Positions 52,695 through 64,000 of a stretch of DNA of 64,000 nt are shown one piece after another. This DNA comes from Clostridia bacterium (GTDB taxonomy: Bacteria; Bacillota_A; Clostridia; Oscillospirales; CAG-272). The stretch is from the NCBI GenBank assembly GCA_017452945.1, contig JAFTLD010000003.1, positions 1 through 64,000 on the forward strand, written 5' to 3'. The position numbers and the translations under genes were made by a program. Within the stretch, counting starts at the first letter, position 1. Every line of letters begins with the position of its first letter. The notes under the pieces are model-generated. The model saw only the letters and a program-made list of their open reading frames with translations, had not been told where the DNA came from and searched no databases.

Positions 52695-54854
52695 TCACTT
52701 CAAAAGCATAGAGAGAGAAATGCGCTTTTTCTTGAGATCCACCGAAAGCACGCGCACCTTGACCACGTCGCCAAGGCTGACCACCTGAGAGGGGTGCTTG
52801 ACGTACTTATCCGACATCTGCGAGATATGCACAAGGCCGTCCTGATGCACACCGATATCCACAAACGCACCAAAGTCAATGACATTGCGCACAGTACCCG
52901 TCAGGATCATGTCGGGCTTCAAGTCCTCCATGCTCATAACGTCCTCGCGCAGCTCGGGTGCGGGGGTGGAATCACGCACGTCGCGGCCAGGCTTTTCCAG
53001 CTCGCGGATCATATCGTCAAGCGTCGGCTCACCAACACCCAGCGCCTCGGCTACCTTAGCCTTACCCTGCTTTTTGACCGCCGCGGAAAGACCGCCCAAA
53101 TGATTGTCACGCACGTCCTGCTCGGTATAGCCAAACATTTCCAACAACTGCTTGGCAGCGGCATAGGATTCGGGATGCACACCGGTATTATCCAAAATTT
53201 CTTTACTTTCCGGCACGCGCAAAAATCCTGCGCACTGCTCGTAAGCCTTGGCACCGATGCGCGGCACCTTGAGAATGGCAGCACGCGACTTGAATTCACC
53301 GTTTTCCTCACGGTATTTCACGATATTCTTTGCAGCTGTGATATTGATACCCGAAATATAGGACAGGAGCGAATAGGATGCGGTATTGACGTCCACACCA
53401 ACCGCGTTTACGCAGTCCTCGACCACACCGCCAAGTGCCTGGTCCAGTCTTGCCTGCTTCATATCGTGCTGATACTGGCCGACACCGATTCCCTTGGGAT
53501 CGATCTTGACAAGCTCAGCCAGCGGATCCTGCAATCTTCTTGCAATCGATACCGCGGAACGCTGCATAACGTCAAAATCCGGGAATTCCTCGGCTGCCAG
53601 CTTGGATGCGGAATAGATGGATGCGCCTGCTTCGTTGATGATAATATATTTACAACCCGACTCGGGCATCTCGCGCAAGATCCCCGCAATAAAGATCTCA
53701 CTTTCCTTGGATGCCGTACCGTTGCCGATGGCGACCACGTCCACGCTATACTTCTTGATCATATACTTGATGATGCGCTTTGCTTCTTCAATACGGTGCT
53801 GCGACTTGGTGGTGGGGTATACCACAGCGGTATCCAGCACCTTACCCGTCTTGTCCACCACAGCGGTCTTACAGCCGTTGACGTAGCCGGGGTCAAAGCC
53901 AAGCACGGTCTTACCCTTCAAGGGTGCCTGCATGAGCAGGTGCGAAAGGTTGTCCGCAAACAGCTTGATCGCGCCTTCACAAGCCTGATCAAACATATCG
54001 TTACGGATCTCGCGCTCAATAGAGGGAGAGATCAGACGCTCATAGGAGTCGATAACCGCTGCGGACAGATACTTGTTGGCAGGGCTTTCGGGATTGGTAA
54101 CCACGCAATGGAACAGATAATTGAGCACGATGTCCGCGCCCACGGTCAGCGTAACCTTGAGATACTCTTCCTTTTCACCGCGGTTAATCGCCAGAATGCG
54201 GTGTGCGGGAATCTTTTTGAGCGGCTCGTTGTATTCGTAATACTGCGCGTAAACACTGTCCTCTTCCTTTGCCTTTTTGCAGAAAAGCTCACCAAAATCA
54301 AAGGTCTGACGGCGCAGCGCTTTTCTGTACTCGGCGTTATCCGAAACGTCCTCTGCGATGATATCGCACGCACCCGCAAGTGCCTGCTCGGCATTCTCCA
54401 CGCCCTTTTCTTCCGAAATAAAGCTCTCGGCATATACCTCCAAGGGCGGATCATAAGAGTCCTGCTGCGCCATAATGGCCTCGGCAAGCGGCTCCAAGCC
54501 CTTTTCTCTTGCCACGCTTGCGCGCGTTTTGCGGTGCGGGCGGAAGGGACGGTAAATGTCGTCCACCTCGGTGATGGTCTTGGCGTTCTCGATCGCCAGC
54601 TCGATCTCGGGCGTCAGCTTGTCCTGTGCCGCGATCAGATCCTTGACCTCCTGCTTTCTCTTCTCAATATTGCGCAGATAAGTCAGTCTGTCCTCAAGCG
54701 TTCTAAGCGTGGTGTCATCCAGGCTGCCCGTCACCTCTTTACGGTAACGCGCAATAAACGGAATGGTGTTGCCTTCGTCCATCAGGGCAATGGTGTCGAT
54801 CAATTTTTGTGTTTCGATGTTGAGCTCCTTGCTCAGTGTTGCAATAATGTCCAT
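52695..54854 (-). CDS. tex: Tex RNA-binding protein
   Basis: A 719-residue Tex/YhgF protein. The N-terminal helical part (LSKELNIETQKLIDTI, NTIPFIARYRKEVTG) is followed by a YqgF-like RNase-H fold near 325-450 (VLGFDPGYVNGCKTAVVD), helix-hairpin-helix elements near 490-560 (GVDVNTASYSLLSYISGI) and a C-terminal S1 domain at about 645-719 (GTVRNVIDFGAFVDIGVHQDG in part). It binds nucleic acids and is linked to transcription and stress survival. Monocistronic with its own promoter. Confidence 0.96.
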   Translation of the reverse strand: MDIIATLSKELNIETQKLIDTIALMDEGNTIPFIARYRKEVTGSLDDTTLRTLEDRLTYLRNIEKRKQEVKDLIAAQDKLTPEIELAIENAKTITEVDDIYRPFRPHRKTRASVAREKGLEPLAEAIMAQQDSYDPPLEVYAESFISEEKGVENAEQALAGACDIIAEDVSDNAEYRKALRRQTFDFGELFCKKAKEEDSVYAQYYEYNEPLKKIPAHRILAINRGEKEEYLKVTLTVGADIVLNYLFHCVVTNPESPANKYLSAAVIDSYERLISPSIEREIRNDMFDQACEGAIKLFADNLSHLLMQAPLKGKTVLGFDPGYVNGCKTAVVDKTGKVLDTAVVYPTTKSQHRIEEAKRIIKYMIKKYSVDVVAIGNGTASKESEIFIAGILREMPESGCKYIIINEAGASIYSASKLAAEEFPDFDVMQRSAVSIARRLQDPLAELVKIDPKGIGVGQYQHDMKQARLDQALGGVVEDCVNAVGVDVNTASYSLLSYISGINITAAKNIVKYREENGEFKSRAAILKVPRIGAKAYEQCAGFLRVPESKEILDNTGVHPESYAAAKQLLEMFGYTEQDVRDNHLGGLSAAVKKQGKAKVAEALGVGEPTLDDMIRELEKPGRDVRDSTPAPELREDVMSMEDLKPDMILTGTVRNVIDFGAFVDIGVHQDGLVHISQMSDKYVKHPSQVVSLGDVVKVRVLSVDLKKKRISLSMLLK

Positions 54855-54893
54855 GCTTCGGGTTCCTTTTCGTTGTAGTATTGGGATGTTTGT

Positions 54894-54922
54894 AGTATAT
54901 GGGGTATTTTTATAAAAGTCAA
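54894..54922 (-). promoter_or_regulatory. promoter of tex
   Basis: TTGACT (complement of 54917-54922), 17 bases, TATACT (complement of 54894-54899). The -35 box overlaps the stop codon region of the upstream glycosidase-like gene. Confidence 0.8.
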
Positions 54923-56181
54923 TTTTCGAATTTCAACAGAATGGCATCGCCCTCTCCGAGCGTCATACGGTAAATGCCGTCCTCGCTCTCCAGCGTCAGG
55001 AATTCACCGCTCTCTGCGTCAAACAACGCAACGGTTCCCTCTGCTTTGAAGCAGAAGTCGTTTTCATTTTCATAGTCGCGGTTGGCAATCAGCACGTAGC
55101 CGTCGGTAAATACGCCAACGGTCAGCTTGTCGCCCTGCACGCTGTCAATCGGGCCTGCAGCACCCTGCAGGTACTGCACGTACCGCTCGTTGGGCATCTC
55201 GCCAAGATGATACACGCCAAGAGATTGCTGCTCATTCAGAATCGAACCCACAGCCTGCAGCTCACGGTTGATGTCCGCAATCATGTGGTAGTGAGGCAGC
55301 GTTTCGCCGGTTTGGCTGATCATGCCGTTTTGCCAATGCCAGAAATCGTCACCCTCGGTATTGTTCGCACCGGGTGTCCAGTAGGTAAAGTAGGAAAGGC
55401 GCGCAGAGCCGTACGCCAGCGACTGCCAGACCTCCCAGCGAAGCTCTCCGTCGGTCAGATTGCGGTAAGGTCCATGCTCAACCACCAAAATGATGACCAT
55501 GAACGGAATGCCCGTTTTGAGCGATTCGTTTCTGATCTGCTCGATGTTGGTAAAAAATCCTGCTCTGTCCACGTTTTCAAACTCGGACGCACCGCCAAAG
55601 GTGGAATCGTAGATCTGCTGCTCACGCTCGTTGGTGATGATCTTGGCCTGCTTTCTCGCGCCCTTGAGGAAATGATAGTGGTCATAGCTGATAATGCTTG
55701 GCTTAACCATATCGGTATACTGTGCCAGGTGATCCTCATAGGTGGGATTGCCCAGCTGCTCGGGCGAGGCGTAGTTGGGGAACAGATTGATATAAGCCTC
55801 GTGCGCGGGATCAAGCTCTGCAAGAATCTCGCGGATCTCTGCCAGCATATCGAAGGCGGAGGCATTGGGCTCGTCCACGATGTGATAGCCAAACAGCGCG
55901 GGGTGAGCCCCGTACTTCTCTACCACGCCTGCCAGATACGCGCGTCTTTGCTCGGGATTGGCGATAGCACGGTAGATATCACCGTCCGATACCATAACCT
56001 TCATGCCACGCTCGTGTGCAGCATCCAGTACCAAAAGGTTGGTCTTTGCGTCAAACTCGGCAAGCATGAGCGTAAAGCCCGCATCCTTGACTCTGTCAAT
56101 CTCCTCAGTGGCAAAACTGCCGTCCGCGCGATAAATAAACTCTTTTTTGATTCCTTCCCAGTACGTAATCGGGTATTGCAT
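54919..56181 (-). CDS. TIM-barrel glycoside hydrolase-like protein
   Basis: A 420-residue protein with a predicted (beta/alpha)8 barrel (about 1-320) and a small C-terminal beta domain. ALFGYHIVDEPNA near residue 93-105 places a Glu at the usual acid/base position of clan GH-A enzymes; MVIILVVEHGPY near 230 could place the second Glu; WQSLAYGSARLSYFTYWTPG resembles GH42-like barrels. No signal peptide. The substrate and CAZy family are uncertain. The gene starts 16 bases after an RsuA-type pseudouridine synthase with an AGGAGG site, so the two share a transcript although the functions seem unrelated. Confidence 0.75.
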   Translation of the reverse strand: MQYPITYWEGIKKEFIYRADGSFATEEIDRVKDAGFTLMLAEFDAKTNLLVLDAAHERGMKVMVSDGDIYRAIANPEQRRAYLAGVVEKYGAHPALFGYHIVDEPNASAFDMLAEIREILAELDPAHEAYINLFPNYASPEQLGNPTYEDHLAQYTDMVKPSIISYDHYHFLKGARKQAKIITNEREQQIYDSTFGGASEFENVDRAGFFTNIEQIRNESLKTGIPFMVIILVVEHGPYRNLTDGELRWEVWQSLAYGSARLSYFTYWTPGANNTEGDDFWHWQNGMISQTGETLPHYHMIADINRELQAVGSILNEQQSLGVYHLGEMPNERYVQYLQGAAGPIDSVQGDKLTVGVFTDGYVLIANRDYENENDFCFKAEGTVALFDAESGEFLTLESEDGIYRMTLGEGDAILLKFEN

Positions 56182-56197
56182 GTCAATCCTCCTATGT

Positions 56198-56899
56198 TTA
56201 ATCTTTTTTTGTCAAAAGCGCAATCTGTGCGCTGTCAAGATACTTCCATTCTCCGCGATCAAGCGCGGGGTCAAGCGTCAAAGGGCCAAAGCTGACGCGC
56301 TCCAGATACGTGATCTGGTTATGCACCGCCTCCATCATCAGCTTGATCTGATGATATTTGCCCTCGGTCAGCGTGATCTTGCCTTCCCTTTCGCTCTCGC
56401 GCTCCACACAGCAGGGCGCGGTGACGTAGCCGCCAATGTCCACACCGCTCTCAAGAGCTTCAATATCCGCGTCTGACAGCGGGAATTTGACGCGAAAGGC
56501 GTAGGTCTTGGCCACGTGGCTCTTGGGAGCAAGCAGCCTGTGTGAGGTGTCACCGTCGTTGGTCAGAAGCATCAGCCCCAGCGTGTTTTTATCAAGTCTG
56601 CCACAAGGAAACAGCCCTATCTTTTGCAGCTCGGGCGGCAGCAGCTCGACCACGGTGGGCAGCTTTCCGTCCTCGGTTGCGCTGACGTAGCCCTCGGGCT
56701 TGTTGAGCATGATATAGGTAAATTTGCGATAGCATACGGGCGTGCCGCAATAGACAACAGATACCGCATCGGGGTCAACCTGCATGTCCGCTTTTTTAGC
56801 TACCACGCCATCCACAAGTACCCGGCCCGCTCTGACCGCAGATGAGATCTGCGAGCGTGAGGCAATGCCGGTCGAGGATATCATTTTGTCCAGTCTCAT
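56198..56899 (-). CDS. RsuA-family 16S rRNA pseudouridine synthase
   Basis: A 233-residue RNA pseudouridine synthase. An S4 RNA-binding domain (residues 1-60; MRLDKMISSTGIASRSQ) precedes the catalytic domain, in which GRLDKNTLGLMLLTNDG contains the catalytic Asp103, preceded by MLNKPEGYVSA. It modifies rRNA in the cytoplasm; the exact position (RsuA-like versus RluB/E/F-like) cannot be fixed from this sequence alone. It has its own promoter. Confidence 0.93.
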   Translation of the reverse strand: MRLDKMISSTGIASRSQISSAVRAGRVLVDGVVAKKADMQVDPDAVSVVYCGTPVCYRKFTYIMLNKPEGYVSATEDGKLPTVVELLPPELQKIGLFPCGRLDKNTLGLMLLTNDGDTSHRLLAPKSHVAKTYAFRVKFPLSDADIEALESGVDIGGYVTAPCCVERESEREGKITLTEGKYHQIKLMMEAVHNQITYLERVSFGPLTLDPALDRGEWKYLDSAQIALLTKKD

Positions 56900-56928
56900 A
56901 GCCCTCTTCTCCCATTTTTTATCAATAT

Positions 56929-56957
56929 ATTATAACACATCCGCACCGTTTTGTAAA
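56929..56957 (-). promoter_or_regulatory. promoter of the pseudouridine synthase gene
   Basis: TTTACA (complement of 56952-56957), 17 bases, TATAAT (complement of 56929-56934). Confidence 0.83.
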
Positions 56958-57039
56958 CTGTTTTTTTGCCCGGAACCCCATTTTCATGATTTTGCACACA
57001 TACGGCGCACCGATTTGTGCAACTATGCGTGTCGCAGGG

Positions 57040-57480
57040 GAGAGCTTTGGTATTGTTTCGAGAGTTTAACTAAATTACGCGCGCATAACAGGGGGACGTA
57101 GCATTGTTACGCCGCCGGTTGCACAAACACGACAAGAAAGCAAAATTGCGGTGTAACAAGGGCCTGTCCCCCGTTACGCGCAACATGTAAAAACACCATG
57201 TAACAGAGAACCGTCCTCTGTTACATAGATATTGTTAGAGCTTAGCAAAATTCGCGCGCATAACAGGTGGACGGAACCATGTTACATTGCGCTCCCTTGG
57301 GTCGCTGCAACGTAACGTGGACCCGTCCCCGCAGTTACACGCTTGGTTAACCGTTCGGGGACGCGCGTAACCGGGGACGGAGCATTGTTACGCCGCCGGT
57401 TGTGCAAACACGACAAAAAAGAAAAATCGCGGTGTAACAAGGGCCTGTCCCCCGTTACGCGCACTGTTATACAAAAGCTG
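57040..57480. repeat. cluster of REP-like palindromes
   Basis: The 678-base gap between two divergent genes has no gene but holds two 82-base direct copies, 57101-57182 and 57382-57463, differing at only a few positions. Each is the core of a larger imperfect palindrome with arms such as TAACAGGGGGAC facing GTCCCCCGTTA and GTTACGCCGC facing GCGGTGTAAC. Between them are a smaller stem ATGTAACAGAG/CTCTGTTACAT (57196-57225) and further GTAAC-rich half-sites. GTTAC/GTAAC ends recur throughout. This is the layout of clustered REP elements. Confidence 0.8.
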
Positions 57481-57513
57481 AGAATTGTACTCAATACAAG
57501 CAAAAAATTCCCC

Positions 57514-60655
<3,142 letters not shown>

Positions 60656-60662
60656 ATAACGT

Positions 60663-60701
60663 ATACGCCCATAACATGTCCTCAGACAGCTATGGGCGTA
60701 T
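60663..60701 (+). terminator. hairpin after lacZ
   Basis: ATACGCCCATA pairs with TATGGGCGTAT. The tail TGAATAAAAG has no T run, so termination efficiency is doubtful. Confidence 0.55.
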
Positions 60702-60784
60702 TGAATAAAAGTATTACGCCATGCATATACTGTTATCGGGTGGCACTCTGCCTTTGGATCCAATAAATATTTTTCCGAAAGGTA

Positions 60785-60813
60785 TTGCAATTTGTCTCGA
60801 TCTGTGTTATAAT
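60785..60813 (+). promoter_or_regulatory. promoter of the DUF3800 gene
   Basis: TTGCAA at 60785-60790, 17 bases, TATAAT at 60808-60813; it predicts a 5' leader of about 85 bases. Confidence 0.82.
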
Positions 60814-60819
60814 GCAGTC

Positions 60820-60886
60820 AAGGAAAACGGGCTGGTCGCAAGACCCGGGTCCACCTACGGCGGGGATGTTCCCCGCCATTTTCTTT
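60820..60886 (+). ncRNA. structured leader RNA upstream of a DUF3800 gene
   Basis: The leader contains a small hairpin GGTC-GCAA-GACC with a GNRA tetraloop (60834-60845), a single-stranded CGGGTCCACCTAC block, and a perfect stem GGCGGGG-ATGTT-CCCCGCC (60859-60877) followed by ATTTTCTTT, which looks like an attenuator just before the ribosome site. Families of conserved leader RNAs in front of DUF3800 genes have been described; which of them this is cannot be decided without a covariance model. Confidence 0.6.
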
Positions 60887-60904
60887 AGAAAGGATGTACT
60901 AGAC

Positions 60905-61597
60905 ATGAGCGAGCTCAGCATCTTCGTTGACGAATCGGGAGATTTTGGTTCATACGAATCGCACGCCCCCTTCTATTTGTTCACGCTCGTATTTCATGAT
61001 CAAAGCAAATCCATCAAAGACCAGATCGCTCATCTTGAGCGAGGGCTCACCGATCTTGGTTTTGATATGCAACACTGCTTTCATGCAGGCCCCATCATCA
61101 GACGTGAGCAGGATTATCAATATCTTTCAATCACAGAACGAAGAAAGTGTCTGAACCGCATTTTAGCTTTTTCCAAAAGCTGCGAAATATCTTATATCAC
61201 ATTTTCAGTAGAGAAAAGACATATGTTTGACTCCTTGGAATTGACCGTTGCGCTCTCAAAGCAGCTTTCTTCATTTATTCGGGAGGAGTATTCCTTTTTC
61301 ATGCAATTCGACCGAATTATCGTATACTACGATAACGGTCAAGTGGAGTTGAACAAGCTTTTAGCATCAGTTTTTGCCGTCATGCTGCCGCAAGCAGAAT
61401 TCAGAAAGGTACTGCCGGCAGATTACAGGCTTTTTCAAGTGGCAGATTTCATTTGCACATTGGAGCTCATCCATCTCAAAGATAAACAACACATTTTGTC
61501 GAAATCAGAAGAAGCCTTCTTCGGTTCTATGCGAGACATGAGAAAAAACTATATAAAACCTATGGGCAAAATACATTATCAGAATCAGAAAAAATAA
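60905..61597 (+). CDS. DUF3800 family protein
   Basis: A 230-residue protein of the DUF3800 family (PF12686). The N-terminal IFVDESGDFG (residues 6-15) is the family signature and resembles an RNase-H-like acidic strand; IIVYYDNGQVELNK near 138 and FQVADFICTLE near 184 carry the other conserved acidic residues. The biochemical role is unknown; members are frequent in mobile and defence contexts, and a nuclease activity is plausible. The start at 60905 follows AGAAAGGATG. It is AT-richer than the flanking glycosidase genes, suggesting lateral acquisition, and a strong terminator follows. Confidence 0.88.
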   Translation: MSELSIFVDESGDFGSYESHAPFYLFTLVFHDQSKSIKDQIAHLERGLTDLGFDMQHCFHAGPIIRREQDYQYLSITERRKCLNRILAFSKSCEISYITFSVEKRHMFDSLELTVALSKQLSSFIREEYSFFMQFDRIIVYYDNGQVELNKLLASVFAVMLPQAEFRKVLPADYRLFQVADFICTLELIHLKDKQHILSKSEEAFFGSMRDMRKNYIKPMGKIHYQNQKK

Positions 61598-61605
61598 CAT
61601 ACATG

Positions 61606-61644
61606 AAAAATCCCACCATATCTCATGGATATGGTGGGATTTTT
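61606..61644. terminator. bidirectional terminator
   Basis: AAAAATCCCACCATAT pairs with ATATGGTGGGATTTTT around CTCATGG. T runs occur on both strands between the convergent DUF3800 and GH-like genes. Confidence 0.93.
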
Positions 61645-61677
61645 CATAGCATTGCTTTATTTTTTCTTGTTCACAAC

Positions 61678-64000
61678 TCAGTCCTTCTTTTTACCGATCA
61701 CCAGCGCGCCAAGAGCGATGCAGGTAATCAAAGCCATGCAAGCGGTCACGGATTTGCATCCGGTTTCTTCCGCGGGTTCGGTTCCCTGTTCGGTTGTGGA
61801 ATCGTCGGTCGTAGGTGCCTCGGTTGCGTCGGTCGTTTCAACCGGCTCGGTGGTAACCTCCTCAGGTACTGAGTTTTGCTGCGTGCTGACATAGCTGTAC
61901 TTGAATCTTGCACCGGGGGCAACGTCACCCGAAATGTAGAAGTCCATGATATCGCCCGAGAACTTGGTATAGTCGCCCTCGTCGTGTACGTTATCCGTCC
62001 AGGAGAAGTTGATGGTAAAGTCGTTGCCCGAAAGGCCAAGGTCGCTCTTTGCCACCTTGATTGTCATATATCTGCCGTCCACGGTATATGCGCAATCCGC
62101 AACCTTTGTGGACTCATAGCCGTTGCCGCTGAACTTTTCAAGAACAACGGTATCTGCACTTGCAGCGGACTTGCCTATCACGTACTCAAAGGTCTCCCAA
62201 CCCTGATTCTGCTGGTCGGAGTCGATATACAGCGTCATCCACAGGCTGTCGGTATAGGGCGTGATATTCTCGGCACATTCTACGTTGAAATACACGTACT
62301 CGTCGTCACGTGCGACCTGCGCACCGATCAGATCGTTTCTGCCCGAGGTCTCGGTGTAATAGTAATTTCCATAGCCCGAGCTCTTGCGGTCACCCGTGTT
62401 ATTTACATATGCTTCGTAATAAGGTGCAACGTCCTTCCACTGTGCCTGGCCTGCCGAGAGATCAATGGTAGTCATCAGCGAAGGCTCGGGGATCGGATTG
62501 ACACCCTTATAGCGACGCGCATAGTTGACAAACAGATAGTAATAGTGATCCTTCAGCTCACCCTTGGTAGGCTCAAGGTCACGGGAGAATTCGTTATCAA
62601 ACTGGTCGACAAGCGCATTGTTGACCTTGGAGTTGGCACCGCCCCAGGGATCGGGCTGACGCCATGCGTGCCACTCGTTCCAGCCTGTGACAAACAGAAC
62701 CTCGGGATCCATTTCCAGCGCATAATCGAACTGCTCGGAGAACTGGTATCCCCACAGAGAAGCGCTCGGACCTTCCTTTGCGTAGCGGTCGTGATAGGTG
62801 GAGGTATACGAACGACCCATAACGTTCTCACCGTTCATGGCCGTGATTTCTTTGGTCACGTAATTGTGGTTGACCGCAACACCCACGGTCATCTGTTCGA
62901 TCAGGCCTTTTCTGATGCCGGTCGCCCCTTTGTCAGAATACAAAGCCTGCGGATAAACTGACAGCCACCCCCACGTCTTTGCGGCAGTGCTTGCCACGCG
63001 ATACTCAGGCTGACCTGCACGCCAGGTAAAGAACGCCTTGATCTCCTTACCAAGCTCACCCTCCGGAACAGCATTGCGCTGACCCATCAGCATAGGCTTA
63101 TCATCCCAATAGAACCACAGATCCTGATACAGACCGGGCTTATAAATATCGTGATAGATCACGTTTGCCTGCGAGATCGCACCACTGTGTATACCAAACG
63201 GGAGCACATATGAAACCTTGGGGACGTCTACACCACCGTTATGCAGCGCATCCTCCCATGTGGGATACAGCACGAAATAGCTCTCTCTCCATGTATAGCC
63301 GCCGTTTGTGTTGTCGGTAAAGATGACGTCAACGCCCGCGTTGGCCAACAGCTCAGCCTGGCGGCGCAGCACCCATGGATCTTCGGTGGTATAAAAGCCG
63401 TAGATCGGCTCATTCCAGAAGCAATAGCGTCCCGTTCCTGCCCACGCCGGGTGGTTATAATCATTCTTCGCATCGGGATATTGCTTGAGCAGCTCGGTGG
63501 TGTTGAGAGCACCTGCCGAAGCGGTCTCCTTGGTGTGCCAGGTCCAGTAGAACATTGCCAGAGTCTTATCCTCACGAGGTGCACCTACGTCGGCATAAGT
63601 CAGAGATACTCTGCCAAGGCCATCGGTAAATACCCAAGTGTCGGGCATAACCTCGTTCTGATGGCTCAGACTTTCCTCGGGAACGACCACGGTTTCCTTC
63701 TGAGCAACGATCACCTGCGGCTCCAACGTGGCAAAAGGCTCTGCAGGAGCATCCCCTGCAAAGGTGACCTTCATTTCCCAGTCGTTTTGGGATTCGGTGC
63801 CGTTTGCATAGCAATAGCCGCCCGAAACCTTACAATCCATCACCCAAACGCCAACCTGCCCCTGAACGTTATGAATACGCAGGAAATACTCACCTGCGGG
63901 CTGCTCGTCAAAACTCAACTGGTTATAGGCATTATCTTTGAGCGGAATAAAATCCTTGCTTGCAACAGGCTCTGCCGCAATCGTAGTATCGTAATTGGTA
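61678..64000 (-). CDS. secreted GH71/GH99-like protein, C-terminal anchored, 5' end beyond window
   Basis: The frame is open to the window edge, so the N-terminus is missing; at least 774 residues are present. The central part parallels the lipoprotein at 25599-27548: LAMFYWTWHT, FWNEPIYGFYTTEDPWVLRRQAELL, VDVIFTDNTNGG, VTGWNEWHAW and SRDLEPTKGELKDHYYY occur in the same order, followed by a CBM9-like domain (YFNVECAENITPYTD). An extra N-terminal beta domain (about the first 90 visible residues) is unique to this copy. The C-terminus has a Thr/Glu-rich linker, ETGCKSV, one membrane helix and GKKKD, the same arrangement as the surface protein at 27550-29022. Probably a cell-surface polysaccharide-active enzyme; family and catalysis uncertain. 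Confidence 0.8.
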   Translation of the reverse strand, partial: TNYDTTIAAEPVASKDFIPLKDNAYNQLSFDEQPAGEYFLRIHNVQGQVGVWVMDCKVSGGYCYANGTESQNDWEMKVTFAGDAPAEPFATLEPQVIVAQKETVVVPEESLSHQNEVMPDTWVFTDGLGRVSLTYADVGAPREDKTLAMFYWTWHTKETASAGALNTTELLKQYPDAKNDYNHPAWAGTGRYCFWNEPIYGFYTTEDPWVLRRQAELLANAGVDVIFTDNTNGGYTWRESYFVLYPTWEDALHNGGVDVPKVSYVLPFGIHSGAISQANVIYHDIYKPGLYQDLWFYWDDKPMLMGQRNAVPEGELGKEIKAFFTWRAGQPEYRVASTAAKTWGWLSVYPQALYSDKGATGIRKGLIEQMTVGVAVNHNYVTKEITAMNGENVMGRSYTSTYHDRYAKEGPSASLWGYQFSEQFDYALEMDPEVLFVTGWNEWHAWRQPDPWGGANSKVNNALVDQFDNEFSRDLEPTKGELKDHYYYLFVNYARRYKGVNPIPEPSLMTTIDLSAGQAQWKDVAPYYEAYVNNTGDRKSSGYGNYYYTETSGRNDLIGAQVARDDEYVYFNVECAENITPYTDSLWMTLYIDSDQQNQGWETFEYVIGKSAASADTVVLEKFSGNGYESTKVADCAYTVDGRYMTIKVAKSDLGLSGNDFTINFSWTDNVHDEGDYTKFSGDIMDFYISGDVAPGARFKYSYVSTQQNSVPEEVTTEPVETTDATEAPTTDDSTTEQGTEPAEETGCKSVTACMALITCIALGALVIGKKKD

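Noticed and set aside
52794..54878. 694-residue open frame on the plus strand
   Set aside because: It lies opposite tex, which has full domain and motif support; the antisense frame has no recognisable motifs, ribosome site or promoter and reflects codon bias.
57101..57463. insertion sequence
   Set aside because: No transposase frame lies between or beside the two 82-base copies, and the copies are themselves palindromic.

Overview
The window looks like a chromosomal segment from a spore-forming, strictly anaerobic member of the Clostridia, probably an uncultured gut or rumen lineage near Oscillospirales/Christensenellales. The evidence is spoIVA (sporulation-specific), Clostridia-type versions of the purine enzymes, an oxygen-sensitive radical-SAM sulfatase activator, sigma-A promoters with consensus boxes and mostly 17-bp spacers, and glycosidases suited to host or plant glycans. 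The placement is inference; no rRNA or tRNA gene was seen.

Region 1 (about 120-15000, minus strand) is one long purine operon: purE, purF, purM, a formate/nitrite-channel homologue, purN, a PurO-type IMP cyclohydrolase, a stand-alone AICAR transformylase domain, purD, a one-chain purL, guaB and fhs. A consensus promoter, a ZTP (pfl) riboswitch aptamer and an intrinsic terminator sharing its 5' arm with the aptamer precede purE, so the operon should be turned on when ZTP/ZMP signals a shortage of 10-formyl-tetrahydrofolate. fhs and the formate channel supply the one-carbon units used by PurN and the AICAR transformylase. PurF lacks the N-terminal catalytic cysteine of the glutaminase, and the neighbouring asnA is ammonia-dependent, which hints at an ammonia-rich niche.

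Region 2 (15-37 kb) is mixed housekeeping and accessory material: a lipid kinase and asnA; a CPBP protease, a YmdB-type phosphoesterase, an esterase/acyltransferase fusion and a zinc-ribbon membrane protein on one strand; a GH36 alpha-galactosidase with a metallophosphoesterase; two secreted surface proteins (one GH71/GH99-like); a FliB-like protein with an MFS transporter; a membrane-anchored hydrolase; and a LysR regulator divergent from a three-gene ABC transporter whose promoters overlap.

Region 3 (37-50.8 kb) holds spoIVA, a 600-bp repeat-rich gap, an ECF sigma factor with its own ECF-type promoter and a membrane beta-propeller partner, a GH38 alpha-mannosidase, an SGNH hydrolase, a TraX-like protein, a leucine-rich-repeat lipoprotein, and an operon of sulfatase-maturating enzyme, sulfatase and a frameshifted third gene.

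Region 4 (50.8-64 kb) holds an orphan sugar-ABC ATPase, tex, a TIM-barrel glycosidase-like protein behind an RsuA-type pseudouridine synthase, a cluster of REP-like palindromes, a GH2 beta-galactosidase, a DUF3800 gene behind a structured leader, and a second GH71/GH99-like secreted protein cut by the window end.

Two intergenic arrays of small hairpins punctuated by ATATCAC, the inverted repeat before the ECF sigma gene, the DUF3800 leader and the REP-like cluster are the main structures that genes do not explain.
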